Shown here one piece after another: positions 1-8,261 of a DNA stretch of 55,877 nucleotides. Origin of the DNA: Dorea sp. CAG:317 (GTDB lineage Bacteria; Bacillota; Clostridia; Lachnospirales; Lachnospiraceae); NCBI GenBank assembly GCA_000433535.1, contig FR892673.1, forward strand, positions 94,049 through 149,925. Direction: 5' to 3'. The first letter of the stretch is position 1. Every line of letters starts with the position of its first letter. The notes below the pieces were generated by a model. The model saw nothing but the letters and a program-made list of their open reading frames with translations, did no database searches and was not told the origin of the DNA. Position numbers and translations under genes: made by a program.

Positions 1-2527
1 CACCACCAGTGTCACCACCGCCAGTGTCGCCACCGCCAGTGTTGCCTCCACCAGCGTTGCCGCCACCAGTATTACCGCCACCGTTATTACCGTTTCCGGT
101 ATTTGGTGTTGACGGTGTTGTATTTGGCTGTTCCGGTGCTGTTCCTTCTGCATTGTCTTCATCATCCTCTTCATCATCAGGGCTGACAACATCTTCGTGT
201 CCCGGACAGGTTTCGGTTGGCTCTGTACCCTCAGCAAAGTATTCTGTAGCGGAAGGACACTGTCCGGCTACTGCAAGCTTTCCGGTTAAGGTACATACTG
301 TCTTCTGAATTAAACCTTTTGTAGTATCAAATTCTTTGTATTCCAGTCCGTCATGGATACGGCTCATAATACCTTTCCATATGCGGAAACGGAAGCTGGT
401 ATCATAGTTACATTCTTTGTTGTCATCATAACCACCCCATACTGCACAAGTATAGTATGGAGTATATCCGCAGAACCAAAGGTCTTTGTTGGAAGTTGTT
501 GTACCTGTTTTTCCAGCTACAGGCATGTTATTAAGCTGGCAGGAACGACCGGTACCACTTGTTACAACTGTCTCCATTGCGCTTGTAAGAAGAGAAGCAG
601 TTCCCTCTTTAATTGCCTGGTGGGATTCACCCGGGTTCTCAAGCAGGACATTACCGTCATGGTCAACAATCTTTGTATATAAGGTTGGTGTATTGTAAGT
701 GCCACCATTTGCGATTGTAGCGTAGGCTGCACATAATTCGTAATTGTACACACCATCGGTTACACCACCGAGAGCCAGTGTCTGGTTGATGTCGCTGAAG
801 ACCCCGGCGTCTGTTTTCTTCTCTTTTACAAGAGTGCTGATACCGAATTTTTCGCAATATTCAAATCCAAGCTCCTGTGAAATCTCATCACTGACCTTCA
901 CTGCGCAGACGTTGATGGAATTTGCAATTGCAGTCCGGTAAGTAACAGCGCCCTTATATGACCGGCTTGCATTTTTCACGTTCTTTCCGTTCTTGTATTT
1001 ATAAGGTTCATCTACAACGATGGTAGATAAAGACTTGCCACAGGAATCAATAGCCGGTGCGTAAGCTGCAAGAATCTTAAAGGTGGAACCAGGCTGCCGT
1101 GTAGAACCTCTGTAAGCGCGGTTTAAGCTTAAACTGGAATTTTTAGCGCCGCGTCCGCCAACCATTGCTTTGATGGCGCCGGTTTTTTGATCCATGATTG
1201 TTACAGATGCCTGAGGCTGAGGAGTGATGTTGATTACCTCATCATACGTATCACCTTCCTGGGCAATCGTAGCTTTCCATTCCTCGACCATTGCCCGTGC
1301 ATCTTCTTCACTGGAATAGATCAGTCCGTATTTTTTACCGTGTTTTTCTTTTGCATATTTTTTGATATGTCCGGAGCCGTAGTTTTCAACGGAACCATCG
1401 GCTCTTGTTACTGTCAGGGCATAGTCAAGACCGTATTCTTTCAAGCCCGGATAGTTAGAATCATCATTCATCTCTTCGTCACAGATCTTCTGCATTTCTA
1501 CATTCTGAGTAGAGTAGATACTCAAACCGCCGCTGTATACAGCGTTGTAAGCCTGCGTCTCTGTATAACCAAGCTGTTGCTGCAGATCCTTCATAACCTG
1601 CTCAGAAAGTGCATCTACAAAGTAAGAAGTCGGTTTCTTTTCTTCAGAAGAACTATTTACTTTTTGAATGCGTGCATAGACATCATCATTTAATGCTTCA
1701 TCATAAGCCGCCTGATCAATATAGCCCTGCTCCAGCATATTGTTTAATACAGATTTTCTTCTCTTTGCATTATTTTCCGGATGTGTTACTGGATTATATC
1801 CGGAAGGGTTCTGGGTAATTCCGGCAATACATGCACATTCGGAAAGGGTTAACTCTGATACATCCTTGCCAAAATAGCGCTTGGCTGCAGATTGTACACC
1901 GAGACAGTTCTGCCCCAGGTTGATTGTGTTCATATAGCTTTCCAAAATTTCATCTTTGCTCATCTGTTTTTCAATCTGGAGAGCAAGGAACTGTTCCTGA
2001 AGCTTTCTTTCTGCTTTGTCGTAGAAAGTTTCTTCGTGGACAAAATTAGGAAATACATTGTTCTTGATCAATTGCTGTGTCAGAGTACTGGCTCCCTGTT
2101 CATTACCAGAGAGAGTAGCAATACCGGCTCGGATGATACCGTGAAGGTCGATTCCGTTATGATCATAGAAACGCTCGTCCTCGATGGCGACAAAGGCATT
2201 TCCCAAATCTTTTGGAATCTCATCCAGAGTTTTATAGATTCGGTTGGAACCGGAAGCAACAAAGCGCTCCAGCTCTGTTTTACCGTCGTCTGCATATACG
2301 AATGTAGTGAAGCCCTTTGGCTTTACATCATCCGGTGTAACCTCCGGTGCATTGTCAATGATCCGCTTCACGAACAGACCACCGCCGATGATGCCGACGA
2401 TTGCAATGACCACCAGGCATAGCAAAAATGCTTTGAAAAGACGTACCCCGACACGCTTTCCCTGCATGGTGGATTTGGATGTTATTTTTTTCTGCTTTTT
2501 TGCAGCATTTTTTCTTCCATAATTCAT
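1..2527 (-). CDS. Class A penicillin-binding protein (PBP1A-like), 3' end outside window
   Basis: Bifunctional peptidoglycan glycosyltransferase/transpeptidase anchored in the cytoplasmic membrane. About 842 residues are visible and the C-terminus is cut by the window edge. A basic N-terminus is followed by one membrane segment at about residues 30-53. The GT51 domain shows EDERFYDHNG (116-125, catalytic Glu) and GASTLTQQ (145-152). The transpeptidase domain has STFK with the nucleophile S481, SIN at 537-539 and KTG at 673-675, so all three penicillin-binding motifs are intact. After the catalytic domain come a short acidic stretch and a Gly/Asn/Thr-rich low-complexity tail of TGGG-type repeats running off the edge. 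The ATG at 2527 follows AAGGAGG at good spacing and a likely promoter at 2555-2583. It is transcribed divergently from the YigZ-family gene. The product is clear; the exact paralogue name is not. Confidence 0.95.
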   Translation of the reverse strand, partial: MNYGRKNAAKKQKKITSKSTMQGKRVGVRLFKAFLLCLVVIAIVGIIGGGLFVKRIIDNAPEVTPDDVKPKGFTTFVYADDGKTELERFVASGSNRIYKTLDEIPKDLGNAFVAIEDERFYDHNGIDLHGIIRAGIATLSGNEQGASTLTQQLIKNNVFPNFVHEETFYDKAERKLQEQFLALQIEKQMSKDEILESYMNTINLGQNCLGVQSAAKRYFGKDVSELTLSECACIAGITQNPSGYNPVTHPENNAKRRKSVLNNMLEQGYIDQAAYDEALNDDVYARIQKVNSSSEEKKPTSYFVDALSEQVMKDLQQQLGYTETQAYNAVYSGGLSIYSTQNVEMQKICDEEMNDDSNYPGLKEYGLDYALTVTRADGSVENYGSGHIKKYAKEKHGKKYGLIYSSEEDARAMVEEWKATIAQEGDTYDEVINITPQPQASVTIMDQKTGAIKAMVGGRGAKNSSLSLNRAYRGSTRQPGSTFKILAAYAPAIDSCGKSLSTIVVDEPYKYKNGKNVKNASRSYKGAVTYRTAIANSINVCAVKVSDEISQELGFEYCEKFGISTLVKEKKTDAGVFSDINQTLALGGVTDGVYNYELCAAYATIANGGTYNTPTLYTKIVDHDGNVLLENPGESHQAIKEGTASLLTSAMETVVTSGTGRSCQLNNMPVAGKTGTTTSNKDLWFCGYTPYYTCAVWGGYDDNKECNYDTSFRFRIWKGIMSRIHDGLEYKEFDTTKGLIQKTVCTLTGKLAVAGQCPSATEYFAEGTEPTETCPGHEDVVSPDDEEDDEDNAEGTAPEQPNTTPSTPNTGNGNNGGGNTGGGNAGGGNTGGGDTGGGDTGG

Positions 2528-2554
2528 GCGTATAAGCCTCCTTCATACCAAAAT

Positions 2555-2583
2555 ATTATAGCAAAGAACCGTATTGAAATAAA
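2555..2583 (-). promoter_or_regulatory. Probable promoter of the class A PBP gene
   Basis: On the minus strand, TTTATT and TATAAT are separated by 17 bases, and a TGC just before the -10 gives an extended -10. It lies about 30 bases upstream of the PBP ribosome binding site. The -35 is weak. Confidence 0.55.
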
Positions 2584-2613
2584 GAAAAAAATGAAAAGTT
2601 CATATTTTACTAG

Positions 2614-2631
2614 GAAATTCTTAAGAATTTC
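2614..2631. promoter_or_regulatory. Perfect 18-bp palindrome between divergent genes
   Basis: GAAATTCTTAAGAATTTC is identical to its own reverse complement. It sits upstream of the -35 of the PBP gene and about 45 bases upstream of the YigZ-family start. It could be an operator for one or both genes. No known regulator motif is recognised. Confidence 0.4.
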
Positions 2632-2675
2632 GTTATTATAGTAATAAAGCGGTATTGTTACTTTGAAAGGAATGT

Positions 2676-3341
2676 ATGTATATGTTGACAGAATACAAGA
2701 TTGTTTATGCAGGCGGAGAGGGAGAAATTGTGGAGAAGAAGTCTCGCTTCATTGCTACAGTTGTACCGGTGGAGACAGAGGAGGAAGCGCTTGCATTTAT
2801 AGAATCCATGCGGAAAAAATACTGGAATGCCACACACAATTGTTTTGCCTATGCGATCGGAGAGCGTCAGGAAATCTTAAGGTGCAGTGATGACGGAGAG
2901 CCGAGCGGTACAGCAGGAAAACCGATGCTGGACGTTCTCATTGGGGAAGAACTTCACAATGTGGCAGTTGTAGTTACCAGATATTTTGGGGGAACGCTTC
3001 TTGGTACGGGAGGTCTTGTGAGGGCATATGCTTCGGCAACGCAGGCGGGGCTTTCTGCTTCTAAGATTATAACCAAAAGATTTGGTTTTAAACTGAAGAT
3101 CACAACAGATTATACCGGATTAGGAAAGATTCAGTATATATTAGGTGAAAAGAAAATCAAAACATTGGATTCGGAATATACAGATCAGGTTGTTCTGTAT
3201 ACCTTGATCCCCAACGAGATGTTAGATGAAATTAAGGAAGAAGTTACAGAAGGAACTGCCGGAAGAGCAGTGATGGAAGTAGGAGAAGAACTTTGGTACG
3301 GGGAAGTGGACGGAGAACTTAAGATTTTGGAAGAAGCATAA
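2676..3341 (+). CDS. YigZ/IMPACT (UPF0029) family protein
   Basis: Cytosolic protein of the YigZ/IMPACT family. The family is widespread and its bacterial role is not firmly settled; the eukaryotic IMPACT relatives act in translation stress signalling. The N-terminal domain (about residues 1-120) carries the family signature: KKSRFIA, then DGEPSGTAGKP and VTRYFGGTLLGTGGL. A smaller C-terminal domain (about 135-215) is typical of the two-domain form. At 221 residues it has the usual length. The start is uncertain by two codons: ATG at 2676 lies 5 bases after GAAAGG, while ATG at 2682 (MLTEYK) matches family N-termini better. The gene is followed by a bidirectional terminator shared with the convergent hpf gene, so it is probably monocistronic. 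Confidence 0.92.
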   Translation: MYMLTEYKIVYAGGEGEIVEKKSRFIATVVPVETEEEALAFIESMRKKYWNATHNCFAYAIGERQEILRCSDDGEPSGTAGKPMLDVLIGEELHNVAVVVTRYFGGTLLGTGGLVRAYASATQAGLSASKIITKRFGFKLKITTDYTGLGKIQYILGEKKIKTLDSEYTDQVVLYTLIPNEMLDEIKEEVTEGTAGRAVMEVGEELWYGEVDGELKILEEA

Positions 3342-3342
3342 G

Positions 3343-3373
3343 AAAAAGCACGGAAACCGATTCCCGTGCTTTT
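3343..3373. terminator. Bidirectional terminator between yigZ-family gene and hpf
   Basis: Stem AAAAGCACGG / CCGTGCTTTT (3344-3353 with 3364-3373) with a 10-base loop. It has a run of A on the left and T on the right, so it can work for both convergent genes. Confidence 0.85.
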
Positions 3374-3392
3374 AATATTAATCTATGATGTA

Positions 3393-3929
3393 TTAATTAA
3401 ATTCCGGTTCGATCAATCCGAACGCTCCGTTCTTTCTGCGGTAAACAACATTTACTTCGTCTGTCTCGGCATTGCAGAATACATAGAAATCATGTCCGAG
3501 AAGTTCCATCTGTACACAGGCATCTTCTGGATACATTGGTTTGAAACCGAATTTTTTGGTGCGGACGATTTTGATATCGTTGTCGTCTTCCACCGTGTTT
3601 TCACTGTCAAAAAATTCTTTCTTGAATCCGCTGCCTTCCTGATGTCTTGCAACCAGTTTGTTTTTGTACTTGCGAAGCTGTCGCTCAATGACTTCTTCTA
3701 CAAGATCGATGGATACATACATATCATCGCTGACTTGTTCGGAGCGGATGATCGTACCTTTGACTGGAATCGTTACTTCGATTTTCTGCCGCTCCTTCTG
3801 CACACTTAATGTTACATGAATTTCCGTGTCGGGAGTAAAGTACCTTTCTAATTTTCCTAACTTACTTTCTACGGCTTCTCTTAAGCCCGTGGTTACATCG
3901 ATGTTCTTGCCAATAATGATAAATTTCAT
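3393..3929 (-). CDS. hpf: Long-form ribosome hibernation promoting factor HPF
   Basis: Binds the 30S subunit in the mRNA/tRNA channel and, in the long form, dimerises ribosomes to 100S particles in stationary phase. The 178 residues contain an N-terminal S30AE/RaiA domain (about 1-100, starting MKFIIIGKNIDVTTGLREAV) and a C-terminal dimerisation domain (about 120-175, with KKFGFKPMYPEDACVQMELLGH shortened here to its key run FGFKPMYPEDA). A charged linker lies between them. Length and both domains match Firmicutes long HPF. The ATG at 3929 follows AAGGAG at 7-8 bases. It lies downstream of the PsiE-like gene on the same strand, separated by about 100 bases holding its own likely promoter. Confidence 0.96.
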   Translation of the reverse strand: MKFIIIGKNIDVTTGLREAVESKLGKLERYFTPDTEIHVTLSVQKERQKIEVTIPVKGTIIRSEQVSDDMYVSIDLVEEVIERQLRKYKNKLVARHQEGSGFKKEFFDSENTVEDDNDIKIVRTKKFGFKPMYPEDACVQMELLGHDFYVFCNAETDEVNVVYRRKNGAFGLIEPEFN

Positions 3930-4011
3930 GATGCCAACTCCTTTTCCACATAATTTCAGATAATATAATCTGACAATTAATAGTCAGAATGGAAATATAT
4001 CTGATATATGT

Positions 4012-4040
4012 AGTATAACACGTTTGGAGTCTAATGTATA
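4012..4040 (-). promoter_or_regulatory. Probable hpf promoter
   Basis: Minus strand TATACA, 17 bases, TATACT, with TGT before the -10 (extended -10). It overlaps the last codons of the PsiE-like gene. The predicted leader down to the hpf ribosome site contains several TCAGA/TCTGA inverted repeats (3957-4003). Confidence 0.45.
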
Positions 4041-4642
4041 GCACGTATTACTTCAATTCTTGAAATTTTTCCATTATTCATTTTTGCGACACGCAGACCG
4101 CATTTTGGAAAATAGACACAGGCGCCAACAGCAGGATTTATTTCTTCTTTTTCCATCTGTTTGAGAATGATGTCGCGCAAAGTATTTTCGTCTTCATAAG
4201 GCAGATGGACATCTAATAATTTGTTAGCGGTTTTTACTTTTGTACTTGCTCGAAGAACTGTTTCGGACGGTACATCAAATTCACAGAATAAATATTTTCT
4301 TGTTGCAAAAAGCACTGCAATCGCACATACACCAATCAGGTTGCCCCAGATGGAAGAGTGGTCAATAATGATTTGACGGGCAATGGCGAATATTAATACT
4401 TCGAATACAGTGTTCGGAGTATGATAATAAACCATGCGGATCAATTCCACACCAATGATCAGATTAAAGCAAAGCTCCAGAAGATCGTCGTAATTTGGCC
4501 AGACCTCCAGATTCGGAATATAGATCAGGGAAGCTGCAAGACGCAGACACAATAAAATAATGCCTACGGACAACATCAGAGCAATGAAAAATTCCAGAAG
4601 TTCGGTTACCTTTTTTAAAAGATTTGCGATAATAGTTCTCAT
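4031..4642 (-). CDS. PsiE-like membrane protein with C-terminal transporter-associated (CorC/HlyC-like) domain
   Basis: A 203-residue integral membrane protein of unknown function. Hydrophobic segments occupy about residues 15-42, 53-72, 82-95 and 99-117, an arrangement like the phosphate-starvation-inducible PsiE family. Residues about 130-200 form a soluble domain. Its pattern (TANKLLDVHLP, then EDENTLRDIILKQ, GCGLRVAKM-like turn and a closing ISRIEVIRAI strand) resembles the domain found at the end of CorC/HlyC and some channel proteins. The ATG overlaps the stop of the PAP2 gene in an ATGA, so translation is coupled. Family assignment rests on pattern recognition only. No substrate can be named. 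Confidence 0.65.
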   Translation of the reverse strand: MRTIIANLLKKVTELLEFFIALMLSVGIILLCLRLAASLIYIPNLEVWPNYDDLLELCFNLIIGVELIRMVYYHTPNTVFEVLIFAIARQIIIDHSSIWGNLIGVCAIAVLFATRKYLFCEFDVPSETVLRASTKVKTANKLLDVHLPYEDENTLRDIILKQMEKEEINPAVGACVYFPKCGLRVAKMNNGKISRIEVIRAIH

Positions 4643-5535
4643 GCGTTTCTCCTTAATACATTATTGAAGATACAGGGATATATCACAAGTACCCACATCA
4701 CCAGTATAAAGTATTTTAAGGACTTTGCCAAGATAGAAGTACCGATGAGAAGAGGTAATCCCTCCTTGATCAGCAGTGCGACGAAAAGACCGATGAGAAC
4801 CCGGAGTATTTTTGCGAACGTCCGCTGCTCTTTGCAGAGATCAAACCGGAGCCATTTTCGTTCGATATAATAACCTGATGCAAATCCGAGACCTGCGCCG
4901 GAAGCCTTTAAACAGTCGGCGGCATATTTGCCGGAAATCGTATCATTGCTGTAGAGGACGTAGGCGTAGATTGCTGCAGCAATTGCAAGAAGCATCATAA
5001 GAAGTGTGATCCATTTCAAATGTGTTTCCCGATCAAGAATCTGAGCCTGATATTTCCACAGAAGAAGGGTGATGCAAAGTGACAGCCCCATAGACACCAG
5101 CACATCTTTTGGAGTGTGGCAGCCAAGATACATGCGGGAAAAACCGATGGACAAAAATGCCATGACGCATAGAAACTTCACCCATTTCTGCCGCGCTTTT
5201 AAAGCAAGCGGGAAGAACAGGCAGGTGGCGCCCTGAGTATGTCCGCTTGGAAATGAGTAACCGGTGGCGCCGGAGATTGCACTTTCTACAGCATGAAAGT
5301 CCGGGTCAAGCACCCATGGACGGGGAATTCGAAAGGTGATCTTTAAGGTTTGTACGGCAAGGCCCGCGGTAAAATATGAAAAGCCCAGAAAATAAGCAAA
5401 ACGCTTATCCACACACCAATACAGTGTGCAGATAAACGTTATGATAATAAGTTCCTGGCCGAAATACGTGATAAACTGCATAAGTTTATCAAGAAAAGGA
5501 GTTCTTATTCCTTCTAAAAGCCATAAAAATGTCAT
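4639..5535 (-). CDS. PAP2-superfamily membrane phosphatase
   Basis: Membrane phosphatase, probably acting on a lipid phosphate or pyrophosphate at the outer face of the membrane. All three PAP2 motifs are present: KITFRIPRP (the KX6RP motif, about residues 66-74), PSGH (about 96-99) and SRMYLGCHTPKD (SRX5HX3D, about 132-143), including both catalytic His. About seven or eight hydrophobic segments follow the PAP2 layout, with extra helices after the catalytic domain (298 residues in all). The ATG overlaps the typA stop and the stop overlaps the next ATG, each as ATGA, so the three genes are translationally coupled. The substrate (undecaprenyl pyrophosphate, phosphatidic acid or phosphatidylglycerol phosphate) cannot be decided. 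Confidence 0.9.
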   Translation of the reverse strand: MTFLWLLEGIRTPFLDKLMQFITYFGQELIIITFICTLYWCVDKRFAYFLGFSYFTAGLAVQTLKITFRIPRPWVLDPDFHAVESAISGATGYSFPSGHTQGATCLFFPLALKARQKWVKFLCVMAFLSIGFSRMYLGCHTPKDVLVSMGLSLCITLLLWKYQAQILDRETHLKWITLLMMLLAIAAAIYAYVLYSNDTISGKYAADCLKASGAGLGFASGYYIERKWLRFDLCKEQRTFAKILRVLIGLFVALLIKEGLPLLIGTSILAKSLKYFILVMWVLVIYPCIFNNVLRRNA

Positions 5536-7358
5536 GATCTGTTTCCTCTTTTTCTCATTTTCGGATCTAAGATTTTCTTACGGATGCGAAGAGACTTTGG
5601 TGTAACTTCCAACAACTCATCCGTGTCAATGAAGTCAAGCGCCTGCTCCAGACTTAATACCTTTGGCGGTGTCAGACGAAGTGCTTCATCTGCGCTGGAA
5701 GAACGAGTGTTAGTTAAATGCTTGGTCTTACATACATTTACTTCAATGTCATCAGTCTTTGCATTTTCACCGATGACCATACCGGAGTATACTTTTTCAC
5801 CTGCTCCGATGAAGAGTGTTCCGCGCTCCTGTGCGCTGTAGAGACCATAGGTGACGGATTCACCTGTTTCAAAGGCAATGAGAGAACCTTGCTTGCGGTA
5901 CTGAATATCTCCTTTGTATGGTGCATATCCGTCAAAAGCAGTGTTCATAATTCCGTTTCCTTTTGTGTCGGTTAAGAATTCACCGCGATATCCGATAAGT
6001 CCGCGGGCAGGAATATTAAACTGAAGTCTTGTGTATCCGCCGCTGGCAGTGCTCATGTTTTGGAGTTCACCTTTGCGCTGACTTAATTTGTCAATGACAG
6101 TTCCGGTAAATTCTTCCGGTACATCAATATAAGCGGCTTCCATTGGCTCTAAAAGTTTTCCGTTTTCATCCTTGTGATAGAGAACTTCTGCCTTGCTGAC
6201 AGCAAATTCATATCCTTCACGTCTCATATTTTCAATTAAGACAGAAAGATGGAGTTCTCCACGTCCGGATACTTTGAAGCTGTCGGTATTCTCAGTATCC
6301 TCTACACGAAGGCTTACGTCAGTGTTCAGCTCTCGCATAAGACGGTCGCGCAGGTGACGGGAGGTTACATATTTACCTTCCTGTCCGGCAAACGGACTGT
6401 CATTTACTACGAAATTCATAGAAATCGTAGGCTCGGAAATTTTCTGGAATGGAATTGCTTCCGTGTTTTCCGGAGCACATAAAGTATCTCCGATGGAAAT
6501 ATCAGAAATACCGGAAATAGCAACGATAGAACCGATAGAAGCTTCTTTTACCTCTACTTTGTCCAGTCCGTCAAATTCATAGAGCTTACTGATCTTTACT
6601 TTCTTTTGTTTCTCAGGGTCATGATGGTTGACCATGATCATATCCTGGTTGACGCGGATGGTACCGTTTTCGACTTTACCCACACCGATACGACCTACAT
6701 ATTCGTTGTAGTCGATAGTGCTGATCAGAATCTGAGACGGAGCTTGCGGATCGCCTTCCGGAGCCGGAATGTAGTCTAAGATTGTTTCAAATAATGGCTG
6801 CATATCCTTTTCTTCATCCGTCAGATCAAGAACAGCTACACCGGATTTTGCAGAAGCGTAAATGAACGGACAGTCTAACTGTTCGTCAGAAGCATCAAGA
6901 TCCATGAACAATTCAAGGACTTCATCAATAACTTCGTCCGGACGTGCTTCCGGACGGTCGATTTTGTTGATGCAGACAATAACAGGAAGCTCCAGTTCCA
7001 AAGCTTTGCGAAGTACAAACTTTGTCTGAGGCATAGCGCCTTCGAAAGCATCTACAACAAGAACGACACCATTAACCATTTTCAGGACACGTTCTACCTC
7101 TCCGCCGAAGTCAGCATGACCGGGAGTGTCGATAATATTGATTTTTGTATCTTTATAGTAGACCGCAGTGTTTTTGGAAAGAATCGTGATTCCACGTTCA
7201 CGTTCAATATCGTTAGAATCCATGACACGTTCTGCTACTTCCTGATTTTCACGGAATACTCCGCTTTGTTTTAATAATTCGTCCACAAGTGTTGTCTTAC
7301 CGTGATCAACGTGGGCGATAATTGCTATATTACGTACATCTTCACGTTTTTGCTTCAT
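5532..7358 (-). CDS. typA: Ribosome-associated GTPase TypA/BipA
   Basis: Translational GTPase of the EF-G-like family that binds ribosomes and helps 50S assembly and growth under stress. At 608 residues it is full length. The G domain shows AHVDHGKTT (15-23), RGITILSKNT (switch I region), DTPGHADFGGEVERV and NKIDRPEA. Later domains include GRGELHLSVLIENMRREGYE and the BipA-specific C-terminal region with ARGLIGYRGEFLTDTKGNG. The ATG at 7358 follows AAAGGAAG. It is the first gene of a coupled run with the PAP2 phosphatase and the PsiE-like protein. The typA-PAP2 pairing does not by itself suggest a joint function. Confidence 0.97.
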   Translation of the reverse strand: MKQKREDVRNIAIIAHVDHGKTTLVDELLKQSGVFRENQEVAERVMDSNDIERERGITILSKNTAVYYKDTKINIIDTPGHADFGGEVERVLKMVNGVVLVVDAFEGAMPQTKFVLRKALELELPVIVCINKIDRPEARPDEVIDEVLELFMDLDASDEQLDCPFIYASAKSGVAVLDLTDEEKDMQPLFETILDYIPAPEGDPQAPSQILISTIDYNEYVGRIGVGKVENGTIRVNQDMIMVNHHDPEKQKKVKISKLYEFDGLDKVEVKEASIGSIVAISGISDISIGDTLCAPENTEAIPFQKISEPTISMNFVVNDSPFAGQEGKYVTSRHLRDRLMRELNTDVSLRVEDTENTDSFKVSGRGELHLSVLIENMRREGYEFAVSKAEVLYHKDENGKLLEPMEAAYIDVPEEFTGTVIDKLSQRKGELQNMSTASGGYTRLQFNIPARGLIGYRGEFLTDTKGNGIMNTAFDGYAPYKGDIQYRKQGSLIAFETGESVTYGLYSAQERGTLFIGAGEKVYSGMVIGENAKTDDIEVNVCKTKHLTNTRSSSADEALRLTPPKVLSLEQALDFIDTDELLEVTPKSLRIRKKILDPKMRKRGNRS

Positions 7359-7412
7359 AAATTTTATCTTCCTTTTCTTTTCCTATTTATATGGATAATA
7401 TACAACTTTATT

Positions 7413-7440
7413 AGTTTATCACATTTTTTAAATTTTACAA
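7413..7440 (-). promoter_or_regulatory. Probable typA promoter
   Basis: Minus strand TTGTAA, 16 bases, TAAACT in the AT-rich divergent region, about 55 bases upstream of the typA start. Confidence 0.45.
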
Positions 7441-7525
7441 GTATTTTAGTTCTAAAACCGAAAGTAGGCTCATAGACTATGTAATGACTCAAAATACGAT
7501 TCAGAGGAAGGGAGAACGTCAAATT

Positions 7526-8155
7526 ATGTCAGATAAGATTATTGAAAACAATCAGGTAACGATTATGGGAGAAGTAGTGTCTGCTTTTACATTCAGCCAC
7601 GAAGTGTTCGGAGAGGGCTTCTATATGGTGGATGTGAGCGTGAAGCGATTAAGCAATTCGGAAGACCGTATTCCCGTTATGATCTCAGAGAGACTGATCG
7701 ATGTAAGTCAGGATTATACGGGAGAATTTCTTATGATAAGCGGTCAGTTCCGATCTTATAATCGTCACGAGGAACAAAGGAACCGCCTTGTGCTATCTGT
7801 ATTTGCAAGGGAAGTAGAATTTATCGAAGAAGAATTGGATGGTGCCAAGACGAACCATATTTTGTTAGATGGTTACATATGCAAGCTTCCGATTTATCGA
7901 AAGACACCGCTTGGAAGGGAAATTGCAGATCTTTTGCTTGCAGTCAACCGTCCTTATGGGAAATCGGATTATATCCCCTGTATCTGCTGGGGAAGAAATG
8001 CAAGGTTTGCATCGACATTTCAAGTGGGAGAGCATGTCCAGATACTTGGAAGAATCCAGAGCAGGGAATATGTAAAGAAGTTGACGGAAACGGAGACGGA
8101 AAAGCGAGTGGCTTATGAAGTGTCGGTCGGAAAGCTTGAGTGTATGGATGACTAA
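7526..8155 (+). CDS. Single-stranded DNA-binding (SSB-like) protein with two OB-like halves
   Basis: Probably a nucleic-acid-binding protein of the SSB/OB-fold group; the partner is unknown. The 209 residues fall into two similar halves. Each has an OB-type run: residues about 8-95 (NQVTIMGEVVSAFTFSH, FYMVDVSVKRLS, PVMISERL, FLMISGQFRSY, LVLSVFAREVEF) and about 100-205 (NHILLDGYICKLPIYR, DLLLAVNRPY, YIPCICWGRNA, VQILGRIQSREY, YEVSVGKLECM). The second half is closest to typical SSB, with the (W)GRNA element. I chose the ATG at 7526, which follows GGAAGGGAG; an in-frame ATG at 7484 lacks a ribosome site. It is not a canonical housekeeping Ssb, because it lacks the acidic DDDIPF-type tail. Divergent from typA. 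Confidence 0.7.
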   Translation: MSDKIIENNQVTIMGEVVSAFTFSHEVFGEGFYMVDVSVKRLSNSEDRIPVMISERLIDVSQDYTGEFLMISGQFRSYNRHEEQRNRLVLSVFAREVEFIEEELDGAKTNHILLDGYICKLPIYRKTPLGREIADLLLAVNRPYGKSDYIPCICWGRNARFASTFQVGEHVQILGRIQSREYVKKLTETETEKRVAYEVSVGKLECMDD

Positions 8156-8186
8156 ATGATAATTTTACAGCATACATGAAATCGTA

Positions 8187-8238
8187 TTTTACAATATAAG
8201 CTATAGAAAGAAAATGAAGAGTGTGTTATATTGTAAAA
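8187..8238. promoter_or_regulatory. 13-bp perfect inverted repeat upstream of aroD
   Basis: TTTTACAATATAA (8187-8199) is repeated in inverted form as TTATATTGTAAAA (8226-8238) with a 26-base spacer. No T-run follows it on either strand, so it does not look like a terminator. It lies just before the aroD start and may be an operator or an RNA structure. Confidence 0.4.
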
Positions 8239-8261
8239 AAATATGAAAAGATGTGGGTAAA

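Noticed and set aside
9..308. Proline/serine-rich open frame on the plus strand
   Set aside because: It is the antisense reading of the Gly-rich tail of the class A PBP gene; no ribosome site or promoter.
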